A stretch of DNA of 64,000 bases from Streptomyces paludis (GTDB taxonomy: Bacteria; Actinomycetota; Actinomycetes; Streptomycetales; Streptomycetaceae), in NCBI RefSeq assembly GCF_003344965.1, contig NZ_CP031194.1:8184001-8248000 (forward strand). The letters are read 5' to 3'. The position numbers and the translations under genes are program-made. How positions within the stretch are numbered: the first letter of the stretch is position 1; each line of letters starts with the position of its first letter. Under the pieces are notes generated by a model that searched no databases, was not told where the DNA came from, and worked only from the letters and a program-made list of their open reading frames with translations. Shown piece by piece: positions 8,454 through 16,868 of the stretch.

Positions 8454-9823
8454 CGCCGCTCCAGGGCCCGGTCGGTGAGCGCGCCCGCGCTCCCCGTGTA
8501 GCGGCGCGGATCGGTGAGTTCTTCGAGGTCCAGCCCCCGCAGCTCCGGCTCCCGCGCCAGGATCCGGGCCAGCGGGGGCGCGCCCCCGGCCGCGGCCCGC
8601 GCGGCGGCGTCCGCCAGCAGCGCCTTCGCGCGGGCGCGGCCCAGCAGCGGGGTCAGCGCGGCGGCCAGCCGCTCCGAGACGATCAGCCCCCGCGTCAGCC
8701 CGAGCTGCCGGGCCATCACCTCCGGACGCACCCGCAGCCCCGCCGCCAGCGCGGCCATGTGCTCCGCAGCGCCGCCCACCAGCCGGAGCAGCTCGCGCAG
8801 CGGCTCCCACTCGGCGTGCCACGCGCCGGCGGGCCGCTCGTCCTCGGCGGCCATCGCCCCGTACAGCGTGGCCGCAGGGCCTGGCGCCCGGCGGGCCGCG
8901 GCGGCGATCAGCGTCGCGCGCACCGGGTTCGCCTTGTGCGGCATCGCGGACGAGCCGCCGCCGGTCCCCTCGGCCAGCTCACCGATCTCGGTACGGGAGA
9001 GCACCAGCACATCGGCGGCCGGCTTGCCGAGCGCCCCCGCCGTGAAGGCCAGCGCCGACGCGAGGTCCGCCACCGGCGTCCGCAGCGTGTGCCAGGGCAG
9101 CTCCGGCTCCGCGAGGCCCAGCTCCCGGGCGAACGCCGCCACCAGCGCGGGCCCGTCCCCGCCGTACGCCTCGAACGCCGCCAGCGTGCCCGCCGCGCCG
9201 CCCAGTTGGACGGGGAGCGTGGCCCGTACCGTACGGAGCCGGTCCCGGGCGTCCAGCACCAGGCTCCGCCAGCCGGCCGCCTTCAGCCCGAAGGTCGTCG
9301 GCACCGCGTGCTGGGTGAGCGTGCGCCCCGGCAGCACCGTGTCCCGGTGCTCGGCCGCGAGCCGCGCGAGCGCCCCCTCGGCGCGCCCGAGGTCCGCCAG
9401 GACCACGTCCAGCGTCCGCGCCGCCACCAGCATGGCCGCCGTGTCCAGGATGTCCTGGCTCGTGGCGCCCCGGTGGACGTACGGCGCCGCCTCCGGCGGA
9501 ACGGCCGCCGTGAGGTCGGCGACCAGCGGGATCACCGGATTGCCGCCGTCCCGGCCGCGCAGCGCGAGCGAACGGAGGTCGAACGCGCCCGCGTCGGCCG
9601 CCGCGGTCACCGCCCGGGCCGCCCCGGCCGGCGCCGTCCCCAGCCCGGCCTGCGCCCGGGTCAGCGCGGCCTCCGCGTCCAGCATCGCCTGGAGGAAGGC
9701 CCGGTCGCCGGTCGCGGCCTCGGCGCGCGATCCCGCCCGCCCGGGCGCCAGCAGCCCGGCGTCCAGCTCCGCGCCCGTCCTGTCCGTGCCCGTCCTGTCC
9801 GCGCCCTTCTCGCCCGCGCTCAT
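8450..9823 (-). CDS. pcaB: 3-carboxy-cis,cis-muconate cycloisomerase
   Basis: 457-residue enzyme of the fumarase/argininosuccinate lyase superfamily that closes beta-carboxymuconate to gamma-carboxymuconolactone. The superfamily signature GGGSSAMPHKANPV is present near residue 290 with the catalytic Ser and Lys, and RGATSQDILDTA and LTQHAVPTTFG are typical PcaB blocks. The ATG overlaps the pcaG stop (ATGA). It sits between pcaG and pcaD in the operon and is expected to be induced with them by protocatechuate. Confidence 0.93.
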   Translation of the reverse strand: MSAGEKGADRTGTDRTGAELDAGLLAPGRAGSRAEAATGDRAFLQAMLDAEAALTRAQAGLGTAPAGAARAVTAAADAGAFDLRSLALRGRDGGNPVIPLVADLTAAVPPEAAPYVHRGATSQDILDTAAMLVAARTLDVVLADLGRAEGALARLAAEHRDTVLPGRTLTQHAVPTTFGLKAAGWRSLVLDARDRLRTVRATLPVQLGGAAGTLAAFEAYGGDGPALVAAFARELGLAEPELPWHTLRTPVADLASALAFTAGALGKPAADVLVLSRTEIGELAEGTGGGSSAMPHKANPVRATLIAAAARRAPGPAATLYGAMAAEDERPAGAWHAEWEPLRELLRLVGGAAEHMAALAAGLRVRPEVMARQLGLTRGLIVSERLAAALTPLLGRARAKALLADAAARAAAGGAPPLARILAREPELRGLDLEELTDPRRYTGSAGALTDRALERR

Positions 9824-10383
9824 GGCCCGAACTCCAGGAAGACCGTCTCCCCTTCGCCTTGGAGACGGATGTCGAACCGGTACGTACGCGGCGCCCCCGC
9901 CTCGGCGTGGGCGACCAGCGTGGCGCGCCGGTCCCCGGGCAGCGACGCGAGCAGGGCGTCCCCGGTGTCCGTCAGATAGGCCCGGGTGTACAGATGGTGC
10001 AGCAGCCCGCGCGCGAACACCGCGACCGAGACGTACGGCACCCCGCCCGGCGGCAGCGTGGTCACCGTCCAGTGCCCGTCCGCGTCGGTCGGCACCCGCC
10101 CGAAGCCGGTGAAGCGGGTCCGGTCCCGGCCGACGACCAGACCGGTGACCGGGTCGTGGCGCAGCGATCCGGGCGCCCCGGCGCGGGACCCGCCGGGCGC
10201 GGGCTGCCAGGTCTCGACGAGCGCGTCGGGGACCGGCTCCCCGGCGCCGTCGTACACGTACCCGTGCAGGGTGACGGTGTCGGGATGACCGGCTGGGGAG
10301 ACCTCACCGCCGCCGGGGAACGGCAGCGCGTACCCGTAGAACGGGCCGACGGTCTGGGAGGGGGTGGGGGCGAGCGACGGCAT
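9820..10383 (-). CDS. pcaG: protocatechuate 3,4-dioxygenase, alpha subunit
   Basis: 187-residue non-catalytic partner of PcaH in the intradiol ring-cleaving dioxygenase. It starts MPSLAPTPSQTVGPFYGYAL, and TPSQTVGPF is characteristic of PcaG. The intradiol beta-sandwich continues with HGYVYDGAGEPVPDALVETW and TRFTGFGRVPTD. It lacks the full Tyr/His iron-ligand set found in PcaH, as expected for the alpha chain. The ATG at 10383 overlaps the pcaH stop. Confidence 0.94.
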   Translation of the reverse strand: MPSLAPTPSQTVGPFYGYALPFPGGGEVSPAGHPDTVTLHGYVYDGAGEPVPDALVETWQPAPGGSRAGAPGSLRHDPVTGLVVGRDRTRFTGFGRVPTDADGHWTVTTLPPGGVPYVSVAVFARGLLHHLYTRAYLTDTGDALLASLPGDRRATLVAHAEAGAPRTYRFDIRLQGEGETVFLEFGP

Positions 10384-11165
10384 CAGGGCGCGGTTCCTTC
10401 CTCGAAGAGCGTGGCGGACGGCCCGTCGAGGACGATGTCCCAGCGGTAGCCGAGCGACCACTCGGGGACCGAAAGACCGTGGTCGTACGCCGCGACGAGC
10501 CGCTCGCGCGCGGCGGCGTCGGTCACCGAACGGAGGACCGGGTCGTACGGGAGGAGCGGGTCGCCCGGGAAGTACATCTGGGTCACCAGCCGCTGGGTGA
10601 ACGCCGTACCGAAGAGCGAGAAGTGGATATGGGCCGGGCGCCAGGCGTTGACGTGGTTGCGCCACGGATAGGCGCCGGGCTTGACCGTGGTGAAGGAGTA
10701 GCCGCCCTCGTCGTCCGTCAGACACCGCCCGAAGCCGGTGAAGTTCGGGTCCAGCGGCGCCGGATGCTGGTCGAGCCGGTGCGCGTACCGCCCGGAGGCA
10801 TTGGCCTGCCACAGCTCCACGAGCTGCCCGCGCACGGGCCGCCCGGCGCGGTCGCGCACCCGCCCCGAGACCGTGATCCGCTCGCCGAGCGGCTCGCCGG
10901 GGTGGTGCCGGGTCAGATCGCGGTCGAGCGCGGTGATGTCGGTGACACCGAACGCCGGGCCCGACAGCTCCACCGCCTCGGGATCGCGCAGGGGTATGGG
11001 GGAGTGCTTCGGATGACGCAGCCGGCTGCTGCGGTAGGGGGGCCAGTCGCGCGGCGGATGGTGGCGGGAGACCGGCCCGGCCTGCGCCTGGGCCGCGACT
11101 GCCGCGTCGATCTCCCGCTGGCTGAGCCCTTCGGGCAGGGGAGTGCTGGTCACCGGTGGTGTCAT
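10383..11165 (-). CDS. pcaH: protocatechuate 3,4-dioxygenase, beta subunit
   Basis: 260-residue iron(III) subunit that cleaves protocatechuate between C3 and C4 to beta-carboxy-cis,cis-muconate. The ligands can be read from the sequence: a Tyr in NASGRYAHR, a Tyr in PGAYPWRN, and the two His of RPAHIHFSLFG. The start is the ATG at 11165 because GGAG lies 7 nt upstream; an ATG further out at 11228 has no such site. A 104-bp gap separates it from pcaF upstream, and it is coupled to pcaG downstream. Confidence 0.95.
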   Translation of the reverse strand: MTPPVTSTPLPEGLSQREIDAAVAAQAQAGPVSRHHPPRDWPPYRSSRLRHPKHSPIPLRDPEAVELSGPAFGVTDITALDRDLTRHHPGEPLGERITVSGRVRDRAGRPVRGQLVELWQANASGRYAHRLDQHPAPLDPNFTGFGRCLTDDEGGYSFTTVKPGAYPWRNHVNAWRPAHIHFSLFGTAFTQRLVTQMYFPGDPLLPYDPVLRSVTDAAARERLVAAYDHGLSVPEWSLGYRWDIVLDGPSATLFEEGTAP

Positions 11166-11269
11166 GGGGACGCTCCGTGAGTACGCGGGACAGGGACGCA
11201 CGGCCGGCGGGTGACCGCCGGCCGTCAACTGCTGTGCCGGTTAGGTGGGTTGGCCGCCCGGCCGCCGGG

Positions 11270-12481
11270 TCAGCGTTCGAGGACGAGGGCGAGCCCCTGG
11301 CCGACCCCGATGCACAGGGTGGCCACCCCGGTGCCCGAGCCCCGCCGCGCCAGCTGGTGGGCGACGGCCCCGGCGAGCCGGGCACCGGAGGCGCCCAGCG
11401 GATGGCCGAGGGCGATGGCGCCGCCGCGCGGATTGAGGACCGCCGGGTCGAGGTCCGGCCAGCCGGCGGCGCAGCCGAGCACCTGCGCGGCGAACGCCTC
11501 GTTCAGCTCCAGCGTGGTGAGGTCGCCGAGACCGCGGCCCGCCTTCGCCAGCGCGCGCCGTACCGCCTCGACGGGCGCCAGCCCGAAGTAGTGGGGCTCG
11601 ATCGCGGAGACACCGGTGGCGGAGATCCGGGCCAGCGGCTCACGGCCGGTCGCCCGCAGCCCCTCCTCGTCGACGAGCAGCAGCGCCGCCGCGCCGTCGT
11701 TGAGCGGGGAGGCGTTGCCGGCGGTGACGGTGCCGCCCGTCTCGCGGAACGACGGCCGGAGGCGGGCCAGTGCCTCGGCGGAGGTGTCGGGCCGTACGGA
11801 CTCGTCCCGCGCGACGACCACCGGCCCGCCCTTGCGCGCCGGTACGGACACGGGCACCACCTCGGCGTCGAACAGCCCGTCCTGCCAGGCCCGCGCCGCC
11901 TTGCGATGGCTGTCGAGCGCGTAGGCGTCCTGCTGTTCCCGGGTGATCCCGTGCTTCTCCGCGACGAGTTCGGCGCTCTCCCCGAGCGGTACTGTCCACT
12001 GCGGATCCATCCGGGGGTTGACCATCCGCCAGCCGAGCGTGGTGGAGTACAGCTCGGTGTGCCCGGCGGGGAAGGGCCGGTCGTTCTTCGGCAGCACGTA
12101 CGGCGCGCGCGTCATCGACTCCACGCCGCCGGCCACGGCGACGGACAGATCCCCGACCGCGATGGCCCGCGCCGCCTGGATCACCGCCTCCAGACCGGAC
12201 GCGCACAGCCGGTTGACGGTGACTCCGGGCACGGTGACGGGCAGCCCCGCCAGCAGGCCCGCCATCCGGCCCACATTGCGGTTCTCCTCGCCCGCGCCGT
12301 TGGCGTTGCCGAAGTACACGTCGCCGATCAGCGCGGGATCCAGCCCGGGGGTGCGTGCGAGGAGTTCCCGGATGGCGTGGGCGCCCAGATCGTCCGGGCG
12401 CACGCCCGCCAGCGCGCCGGCGTACTTGCCGATCGGGGTGCGGACCGCGTCGACGACATAGACCTCGCGCAGCTGAGACAT
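11270..12481 (-). CDS. pcaF: beta-ketoadipyl-CoA thiolase
   Basis: 403-residue thiolase that splits 3-oxoadipyl-CoA into succinyl-CoA and acetyl-CoA, the last pathway step. The acylated Cys is in NRLCASGLEAV at about residue 90, the conserved His in GHPLGASGAR, and the second catalytic Cys in CIGVGQG at the C-terminus. The N-terminal VYVVDAVRTPIGKYAG is typical of PcaF/PaaJ thiolases. The ATG overlaps the pcaJ stop. Confidence 0.94.
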   Translation of the reverse strand: MSQLREVYVVDAVRTPIGKYAGALAGVRPDDLGAHAIRELLARTPGLDPALIGDVYFGNANGAGEENRNVGRMAGLLAGLPVTVPGVTVNRLCASGLEAVIQAARAIAVGDLSVAVAGGVESMTRAPYVLPKNDRPFPAGHTELYSTTLGWRMVNPRMDPQWTVPLGESAELVAEKHGITREQQDAYALDSHRKAARAWQDGLFDAEVVPVSVPARKGGPVVVARDESVRPDTSAEALARLRPSFRETGGTVTAGNASPLNDGAAALLLVDEEGLRATGREPLARISATGVSAIEPHYFGLAPVEAVRRALAKAGRGLGDLTTLELNEAFAAQVLGCAAGWPDLDPAVLNPRGGAIALGHPLGASGARLAGAVAHQLARRGSGTGVATLCIGVGQGLALVLER

Positions 12482-13182
12482 CAGCGGACTCCTTCGGTGG
12501 TGACGGTGTTCTTCGCGGGTACGGCGGGTGCGGCGGCCCCGGGAGTGACGTTGGAGACGCGGACCTCCGCGGCCGTCCTCGCGACGATCTCGGCGGGCTC
12601 CACCCCCGGCGCGCATTCCACCAGAACCAGTCCGTCCGCGGTGACATCGAGCACGCCGAGATCGGTGATGATCCGGTCGACACACGCCCGGCCGGTGAGC
12701 GGCAGCGAGCACTCCTCCAGGATCTTCGGGCCGCCGTCCTTGGCGGTGTGCGTCATCACGGCGATGACCGTACGCGCCCCGTGCACCAGATCCATCGCCC
12801 CGCCGATCCCCGTGATCAGCCGCCCCGGCACCGCCCAGTTGGCCAGATCGCCCCGGGCCGAGACCTGCATCGCGCCGAGCACGGCGACATCGATATGGCC
12901 GCCCCGGATCATCCCGAAGGAGAGCGCCGAGTCGAAGTACGACGCGCCCGGCAGCACGGTGACGGTCTCCTTGCCCGCGTTGATCAGATCGGGGTCCACC
13001 CCGTCCTCACCGGGGTACGGGCCCACGCCCAGGATGCCGTTCTCGGACTCCAGCACCACTTCCACCCCCTCGGGGAGGAAGTTGGGGATCAGCGTCGGCA
13101 GCCCGATGCCGAGATTCACGTAACTCCCGTCGGGCAGCTCGCGCGCCGCGCGGGCCGCCATCTCCTGCCTGGTCCACGCCAT
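12481..13182 (-). CDS. pcaJ: 3-oxoadipate CoA-transferase, subunit B
   Basis: 233-residue subunit of the succinyl-CoA:3-oxoadipate CoA-transferase, which activates beta-ketoadipate. The SENG motif, with the catalytic Glu in [13 protein letters not shown] at about residue 46, marks family I CoA-transferase B chains. It is coupled to pcaI upstream and pcaF downstream by one-base overlaps, consistent with equal synthesis of the two subunits. Confidence 0.94.
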   Translation of the reverse strand: MAWTRQEMAARAARELPDGSYVNLGIGLPTLIPNFLPEGVEVVLESENGILGVGPYPGEDGVDPDLINAGKETVTVLPGASYFDSALSFGMIRGGHIDVAVLGAMQVSARGDLANWAVPGRLITGIGGAMDLVHGARTVIAVMTHTAKDGGPKILEECSLPLTGRACVDRIITDLGVLDVTADGLVLVECAPGVEPAEIVARTAAEVRVSNVTPGAAAPAVPAKNTVTTEGVR

Positions 13183-13964
13183 CAGACGGTCACCGGCCCG
13201 CGCGCGCCGGGAACGGAGACCGTACGGCGCTCGATGCGCTTGTCGGCGGCCTGCTCCGGGGTGAGCGCGACGACGCGCTGGACGAAGACACCCGGCAGAT
13301 GCACCTCGTCCGGATCGATCGCGCCCGGCTCCACCAGCTCCTCCACCTCCGCCACGGTCACCCGCCCGGCCATCGCGGCGAGCGGGTTGAAGTTGCGGCT
13401 CGACTTCGCGAACACCAGATTCCCGTGCCGGTCGCCCCGGGCGGCCCGCACCAGCGCGAAGTCGGTCCGGATGGAGCGCTCCATCACATACTCCCGGCCG
13501 TCGAACTCCCGGACCTCCTTGGGCGGCGAGGCCACCGCGACCCCGCCGTGCCCGTCGTACCGCCAGGGCAGCCCGCCGTCGGCGACCTGGGTGCCCACCC
13601 CGGCCGGGGTGTAGAAGGCGGGAATGCCGCAGCCGCCCGCCCGCAGCCGCTCGGCCAGGGTGCCCTGCGGGATCAGCTCGACCTCGATCTCCCCCGCCAG
13701 ATACTGCCGTGCGAACTCCTTGTTCGCGCCGATGTACGAGCCGGTCACCCGGGCGATCCGGCCCGCCGCCAGCAGCAGGGCCAGCCCCGATTCCAGCGCG
13801 CCGCAGTTGTTGGACACCACGGAGAGATCCCGGACCCCCCGCGCGTGCACCGCCCTGATCAGCTCGTTCGGCACACCGCTCAGACCGAAGCCGCCCACGG
13901 CGAGCGACATCCCGTCCCGGGCGTCGGCCACCGCCTCCGCGACCGTGGCGACCACCTTGTCCAT
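13182..13964 (-). CDS. pcaI: 3-oxoadipate CoA-transferase, subunit A
   Basis: 260-residue A chain of the same CoA-transferase and first gene of the operon. [20 protein letters not shown] carries the GGFG CoA-binding motif, and [20 protein letters not shown] and [18 protein letters not shown] are typical blocks. The ATG at 13964 is chosen because a GAGGAGAGG ribosome binding site lies upstream on the minus strand. The promoter region holds a 16-bp palindromic site shared with the divergent MarR gene. Confidence 0.94.
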   Translation of the reverse strand: MDKVVATVAEAVADARDGMSLAVGGFGLSGVPNELIRAVHARGVRDLSVVSNNCGALESGLALLLAAGRIARVTGSYIGANKEFARQYLAGEIEVELIPQGTLAERLRAGGCGIPAFYTPAGVGTQVADGGLPWRYDGHGGVAVASPPKEVREFDGREYVMERSIRTDFALVRAARGDRHGNLVFAKSSRNFNPLAAMAGRVTVAEVEELVEPGAIDPDEVHLPGVFVQRVVALTPEQAADKRIERRTVSVPGARGPVTV

Positions 13965-14005
13965 ACGTGAAGCCCCCTCTCCTCCGGGTCGGACAGTCGC
14001 GAAAC

Positions 14006-14021
14006 AGTCAGCGCACTGACT
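14006..14021. promoter_or_regulatory. palindromic operator between pcaI and the MarR gene
   Basis: AGTCAG CGCA CTGACT is an inverted repeat with perfect 6-bp arms. It is 42 bases upstream of the pcaI start and 138 bases upstream of the MarR start. MarR proteins bind palindromes of this length, so this is the likely PcaV-type operator. Confidence 0.7.
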
Positions 14022-14159
14022 ATTCCGGCGAGGTTTCGCACACGCTGCCACCGGCTTGCCGACCCGTCAAGGGCGGGTACGCTCGACAGACGCACCGAGG
14101 CGGACCGTCACACCGATCAGTGCACAGACGAAAAACTCACCAGGAACGGGGGAGCACTC

Positions 14160-14633
14160 ATGGCGGCCGTGGACCTGACCACGCACCCGGGTCATCTGGC
14201 CCGGCGGCTCCAGCAGGCACACCACCTGCTCTGGAACACCATGGTCTCCGAGGAGATCACCTCACCGCAGTACGCCGTCCTCAACGCGCTCGTCGCCGAA
14301 CCCGGCGTGGACCAGCGCACCGTCGGCGACCGGGTGGGCCTCGACCGCTCCACCATCGCGGAGGTCATCAGCAGACTGGACCGCCGCGGTCTGCTCGCCA
14401 AGGCCCGCGACCCCCGCGACGGCCGCCGCTTCCTGCTGCGCCTCACCGACGACGGCGTCCGCATCCACCGCAGGCTCACCGTCCGGACGGCCCGGATGAA
14501 CCAGGTCTTCCTCGGCCCGCTCACCCCCGGAGAGCAGACCGTCCTGCTCGATCTGCTGCGCCGTGTCTCGGACGCGGCGGAGGGGCTGCGCCATCCGCCC
14601 GGGCCCGAGCCGGCGCCTGCTGCCATCCCCTGA
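14160..14633 (+). CDS. pcaV: MarR family regulator of the pca operon
   Basis: 157-residue winged-helix regulator. The MarR fold is visible: ITSPQYAVLNALVAEPGVDQ, a recognition helix in VGDRVGLDRSTIAEVISRLD, and the wing RDPRDGRRFLLRLTDDG. It is divergent from pcaI with a palindrome in the shared 195-bp gap. In Streptomyces coelicolor a MarR protein, PcaV, occupies the same position and represses pca genes until protocatechuate binds, so the name is given on family and context. The ATG at 14160 is preceded by a GGGGGAG stretch. Confidence 0.85.
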   Translation: MAAVDLTTHPGHLARRLQQAHHLLWNTMVSEEITSPQYAVLNALVAEPGVDQRTVGDRVGLDRSTIAEVISRLDRRGLLAKARDPRDGRRFLLRLTDDGVRIHRRLTVRTARMNQVFLGPLTPGEQTVLLDLLRRVSDAAEGLRHPPGPEPAPAAIP

Positions 14634-14711
14634 CGGGCCTCTGACCGGCGTATTCGCTCACGAAGCCGTAACGTGTGCAACGGCCGGGGTCCGGAAAGGG
14701 TCTACCCCTTC

Positions 14712-15968
14712 ATGAAGATTTCCTTCCTGATTCACAACGCGTACGGAATCGGGGGCACGATCACCACCACGTTCAATCTGGCGGGCGCGCTGGCCGACCG
14801 GCACGAGGTGGAGATCGTCTCCGTGTTCCGGCACCGCGAGACGCCGACCCTCACCCCGGACCCCCGGGTACGGCTGCGGCCCCTGGTGGATCTGCGCGAG
14901 GAGGAGAACCACCCGGACCATCTCCGCCCGGCGCGCGTCTTCCCCGCCCCGGAGCCCCGCTACGGCCAGTACAGCGAACTCACCGACCGGCGGATCGGCG
15001 CGCTCCTCGCGGCGTCGGACGCCGATGTGACGGTGGCGACCCGCCCCGGACTCAATGTGCACCTCGCCCTCCAGTCCACGGACCGGACCGTACGCGTCGG
15101 GCAGGAACACCTCACCCTGGACCACCACTCGCCCCGGCTGCGCAGTGTGCTGCGCCGGGCCTACACCGGGCTCGACGCGCTGACCACCGTCACCGAAGCC
15201 GACGCGGCGGCCTACCGGCGCAAGACCCGGCTGCCCGGCGTACGGGTCGAGGCGCTGCCCAACAGCGTGCCCGACCCGGTCCTGCCGCCCTCGGACGGGA
15301 ACGCGCGCGTCGTGATCGCGGCGGGCCGGCTGGTCCGCGTCAAGCGCTACGACCTGCTCATCGAGGCGTTCGCCGCCGTGGTGGCCGAACACCCCGACTG
15401 GCGGCTGCGCGTCTACGGCCGGGGCGAGGAGCACGGCCGGCTGCGCCGCCTCATAGAGGAGCGCGGCCTCCACGGCCATGTCCTCCTGATGGGCGCCGCC
15501 ACCCCCATGGAGGCGGAGTGGGTCAAGGGCTCGATCTGCGCCGTCACCTCCGACTTCGAACCCTTCGGCATGACCATCGTCGAGGCGATGCGCTGCGGCC
15601 TCCCGGTCGTCAGCACCGACTGCCCGTACGGCCCCAAGGAGATCATCGCGGACGGCGCCGACGGCCGGCTGGTGCCCGTGAACGACCGCGCCGCCCTGTC
15701 CGCCGCGCTGCTGGATCTCGTACGCGACGACGAGACACGCCGCCGCATGGGCCGCGCCGCGCTGGAGAACTCCCGGCGCTTCGCGCCCGGCCCCGTCGTC
15801 GCCCGCGCCGAGCGCCTCTTTGAGGAACTGCTCGCGGCCCGCGCCGGTGACCCGGCCGCGCCCCGGCGGACCGACCACGCCCTGGTCAGCCGGGGTTACG
15901 CGACCCGGGACAACGCCATGGTCGCGGCAAGCACCGTACTGCGCGCGATACGGAAGGTGAGCCGATGA
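14712..15968 (+). CDS. GT4-family glycosyltransferase
   Basis: 418-residue retaining glycosyltransferase of the GT-B fold. The N-terminal domain has ISFLIHNAYGIGGT, with the Gly-rich acceptor-side loop. The C-terminal donor domain has VVIAAGRLVRVKRYDLLIEA and the family E-x7-E motif in FEPFGMTIVEAMRCGLPVV at about residues 285-303. No membrane segment is seen. The ATG at 14712 is the first in-frame start giving the proper N-terminal strand. It overlaps the next gene by ATGA. Acceptor and donor are unknown; a cell-surface glycan or teichoic-acid-like polymer is one possibility because of the companion gene. Confidence 0.87.
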   Translation: MKISFLIHNAYGIGGTITTTFNLAGALADRHEVEIVSVFRHRETPTLTPDPRVRLRPLVDLREEENHPDHLRPARVFPAPEPRYGQYSELTDRRIGALLAASDADVTVATRPGLNVHLALQSTDRTVRVGQEHLTLDHHSPRLRSVLRRAYTGLDALTTVTEADAAAYRRKTRLPGVRVEALPNSVPDPVLPPSDGNARVVIAAGRLVRVKRYDLLIEAFAAVVAEHPDWRLRVYGRGEEHGRLRRLIEERGLHGHVLLMGAATPMEAEWVKGSICAVTSDFEPFGMTIVEAMRCGLPVVSTDCPYGPKEIIADGADGRLVPVNDRAALSAALLDLVRDDETRRRMGRAALENSRRFAPGPVVARAERLFEELLAARAGDPAAPRRTDHALVSRGYATRDNAMVAASTVLRAIRKVSR

Positions 15969-16837
15969 CCCCCGCCCGCCCGGACGCTTCCCACCCGGAG
16001 ACCCCCCGCCCGGAAGCCCTCCGCACCGAGGCCCCCCGCGCCGACTGCCACATCGACACGGACGGGCGGCTCACCGTACGTCTCGCACCCCTGACGGCCG
16101 ACCGGCCCCGGCTGCTGCTGCGGCAGCACCCCAGAAAGGGCCGGCCCGAGGATCCGCCCCGCACCGCCGACCTCGAACCCACGGCGGACGGCGGCCGGCG
16201 GGCCGTCCTGGACCCCACGCCCCCGCTCGCCGAGGGACGCTGGGACCTCTGTCTCCTCGACGGCCCCGGCGCGCCGCCCGTCCGACTGCTGCCCGGTCTG
16301 CTGGACCTGCGCGCCCTGCTCGCCGGCCGCGACCCGGACCGTACGCCGGAGCCCTTGGCCGTCCGGATCCCGTACCCCACCAAGGACGGCTTCCTGGCCC
16401 TGCGCACCTGGCTGCGGCCCGCCCACGCCGAGATCGACACCCTCCGCCTCTCCGGCCACACGATGACCGTCCGCGCCCGGCTCTTCGGCGCCCGGATCAC
16501 GGAGGGCGCTGAGATCCGGCTGATCCGCCGCGGCCAGAACCGGGCGGTCCGGACGTACACACCGAGCCCCGAGGGAACCCGCGGCTTCTCCTTCACCGCC
16601 GACTACCGCGACCTCCTGGCCGACCGGGCCGCCGACCGCGACCTCTGGGACGTCTTCCTCCGCCCGGGACCGGCCGGCCCCCGCGTCCGGGTGGGCCGGC
16701 TGCTGGACGACGTGGCCCAGCGCAAGGCGATCTTCGTCTACCCGGCCACCCCGCTCGACGGCGCGACCGTACGCCCCTACTACACCGTCGACAACGACCT
16801 CGCCCTGGACGTCGACGGCCGGGCCCTGCCGGGCTGA
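15965..16837 (+). CDS. unknown protein translationally coupled to the glycosyltransferase
   Basis: 290 residues, no signal peptide or membrane segment. The first 30 residues are a Pro/Glu/Ala-rich disordered tail. The rest reads as two beta-rich repeats: DCHIDTDGRLTVRLAPL near residue 27 and IDTLRLSGHTMTVRARLFGA near 160, each followed by an Arg-rich strand and a WDLCLLDGPG or WDVFLRPGPA element near residues 97 and 228. This suggests an internal duplication of a beta-sandwich that may bind carbohydrate or polyprenyl sugar. The ATGA overlap with the glycosyltransferase argues for a joint role. I do not recognise the family with certainty. Confidence 0.7.
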   Translation: MTPARPDASHPETPRPEALRTEAPRADCHIDTDGRLTVRLAPLTADRPRLLLRQHPRKGRPEDPPRTADLEPTADGGRRAVLDPTPPLAEGRWDLCLLDGPGAPPVRLLPGLLDLRALLAGRDPDRTPEPLAVRIPYPTKDGFLALRTWLRPAHAEIDTLRLSGHTMTVRARLFGARITEGAEIRLIRRGQNRAVRTYTPSPEGTRGFSFTADYRDLLADRAADRDLWDVFLRPGPAGPRVRVGRLLDDVAQRKAIFVYPATPLDGATVRPYYTVDNDLALDVDGRALPG

Positions 16838-16868
16838 TCTCCCCCGTACGCGGAGGACGGCGTCCCGG

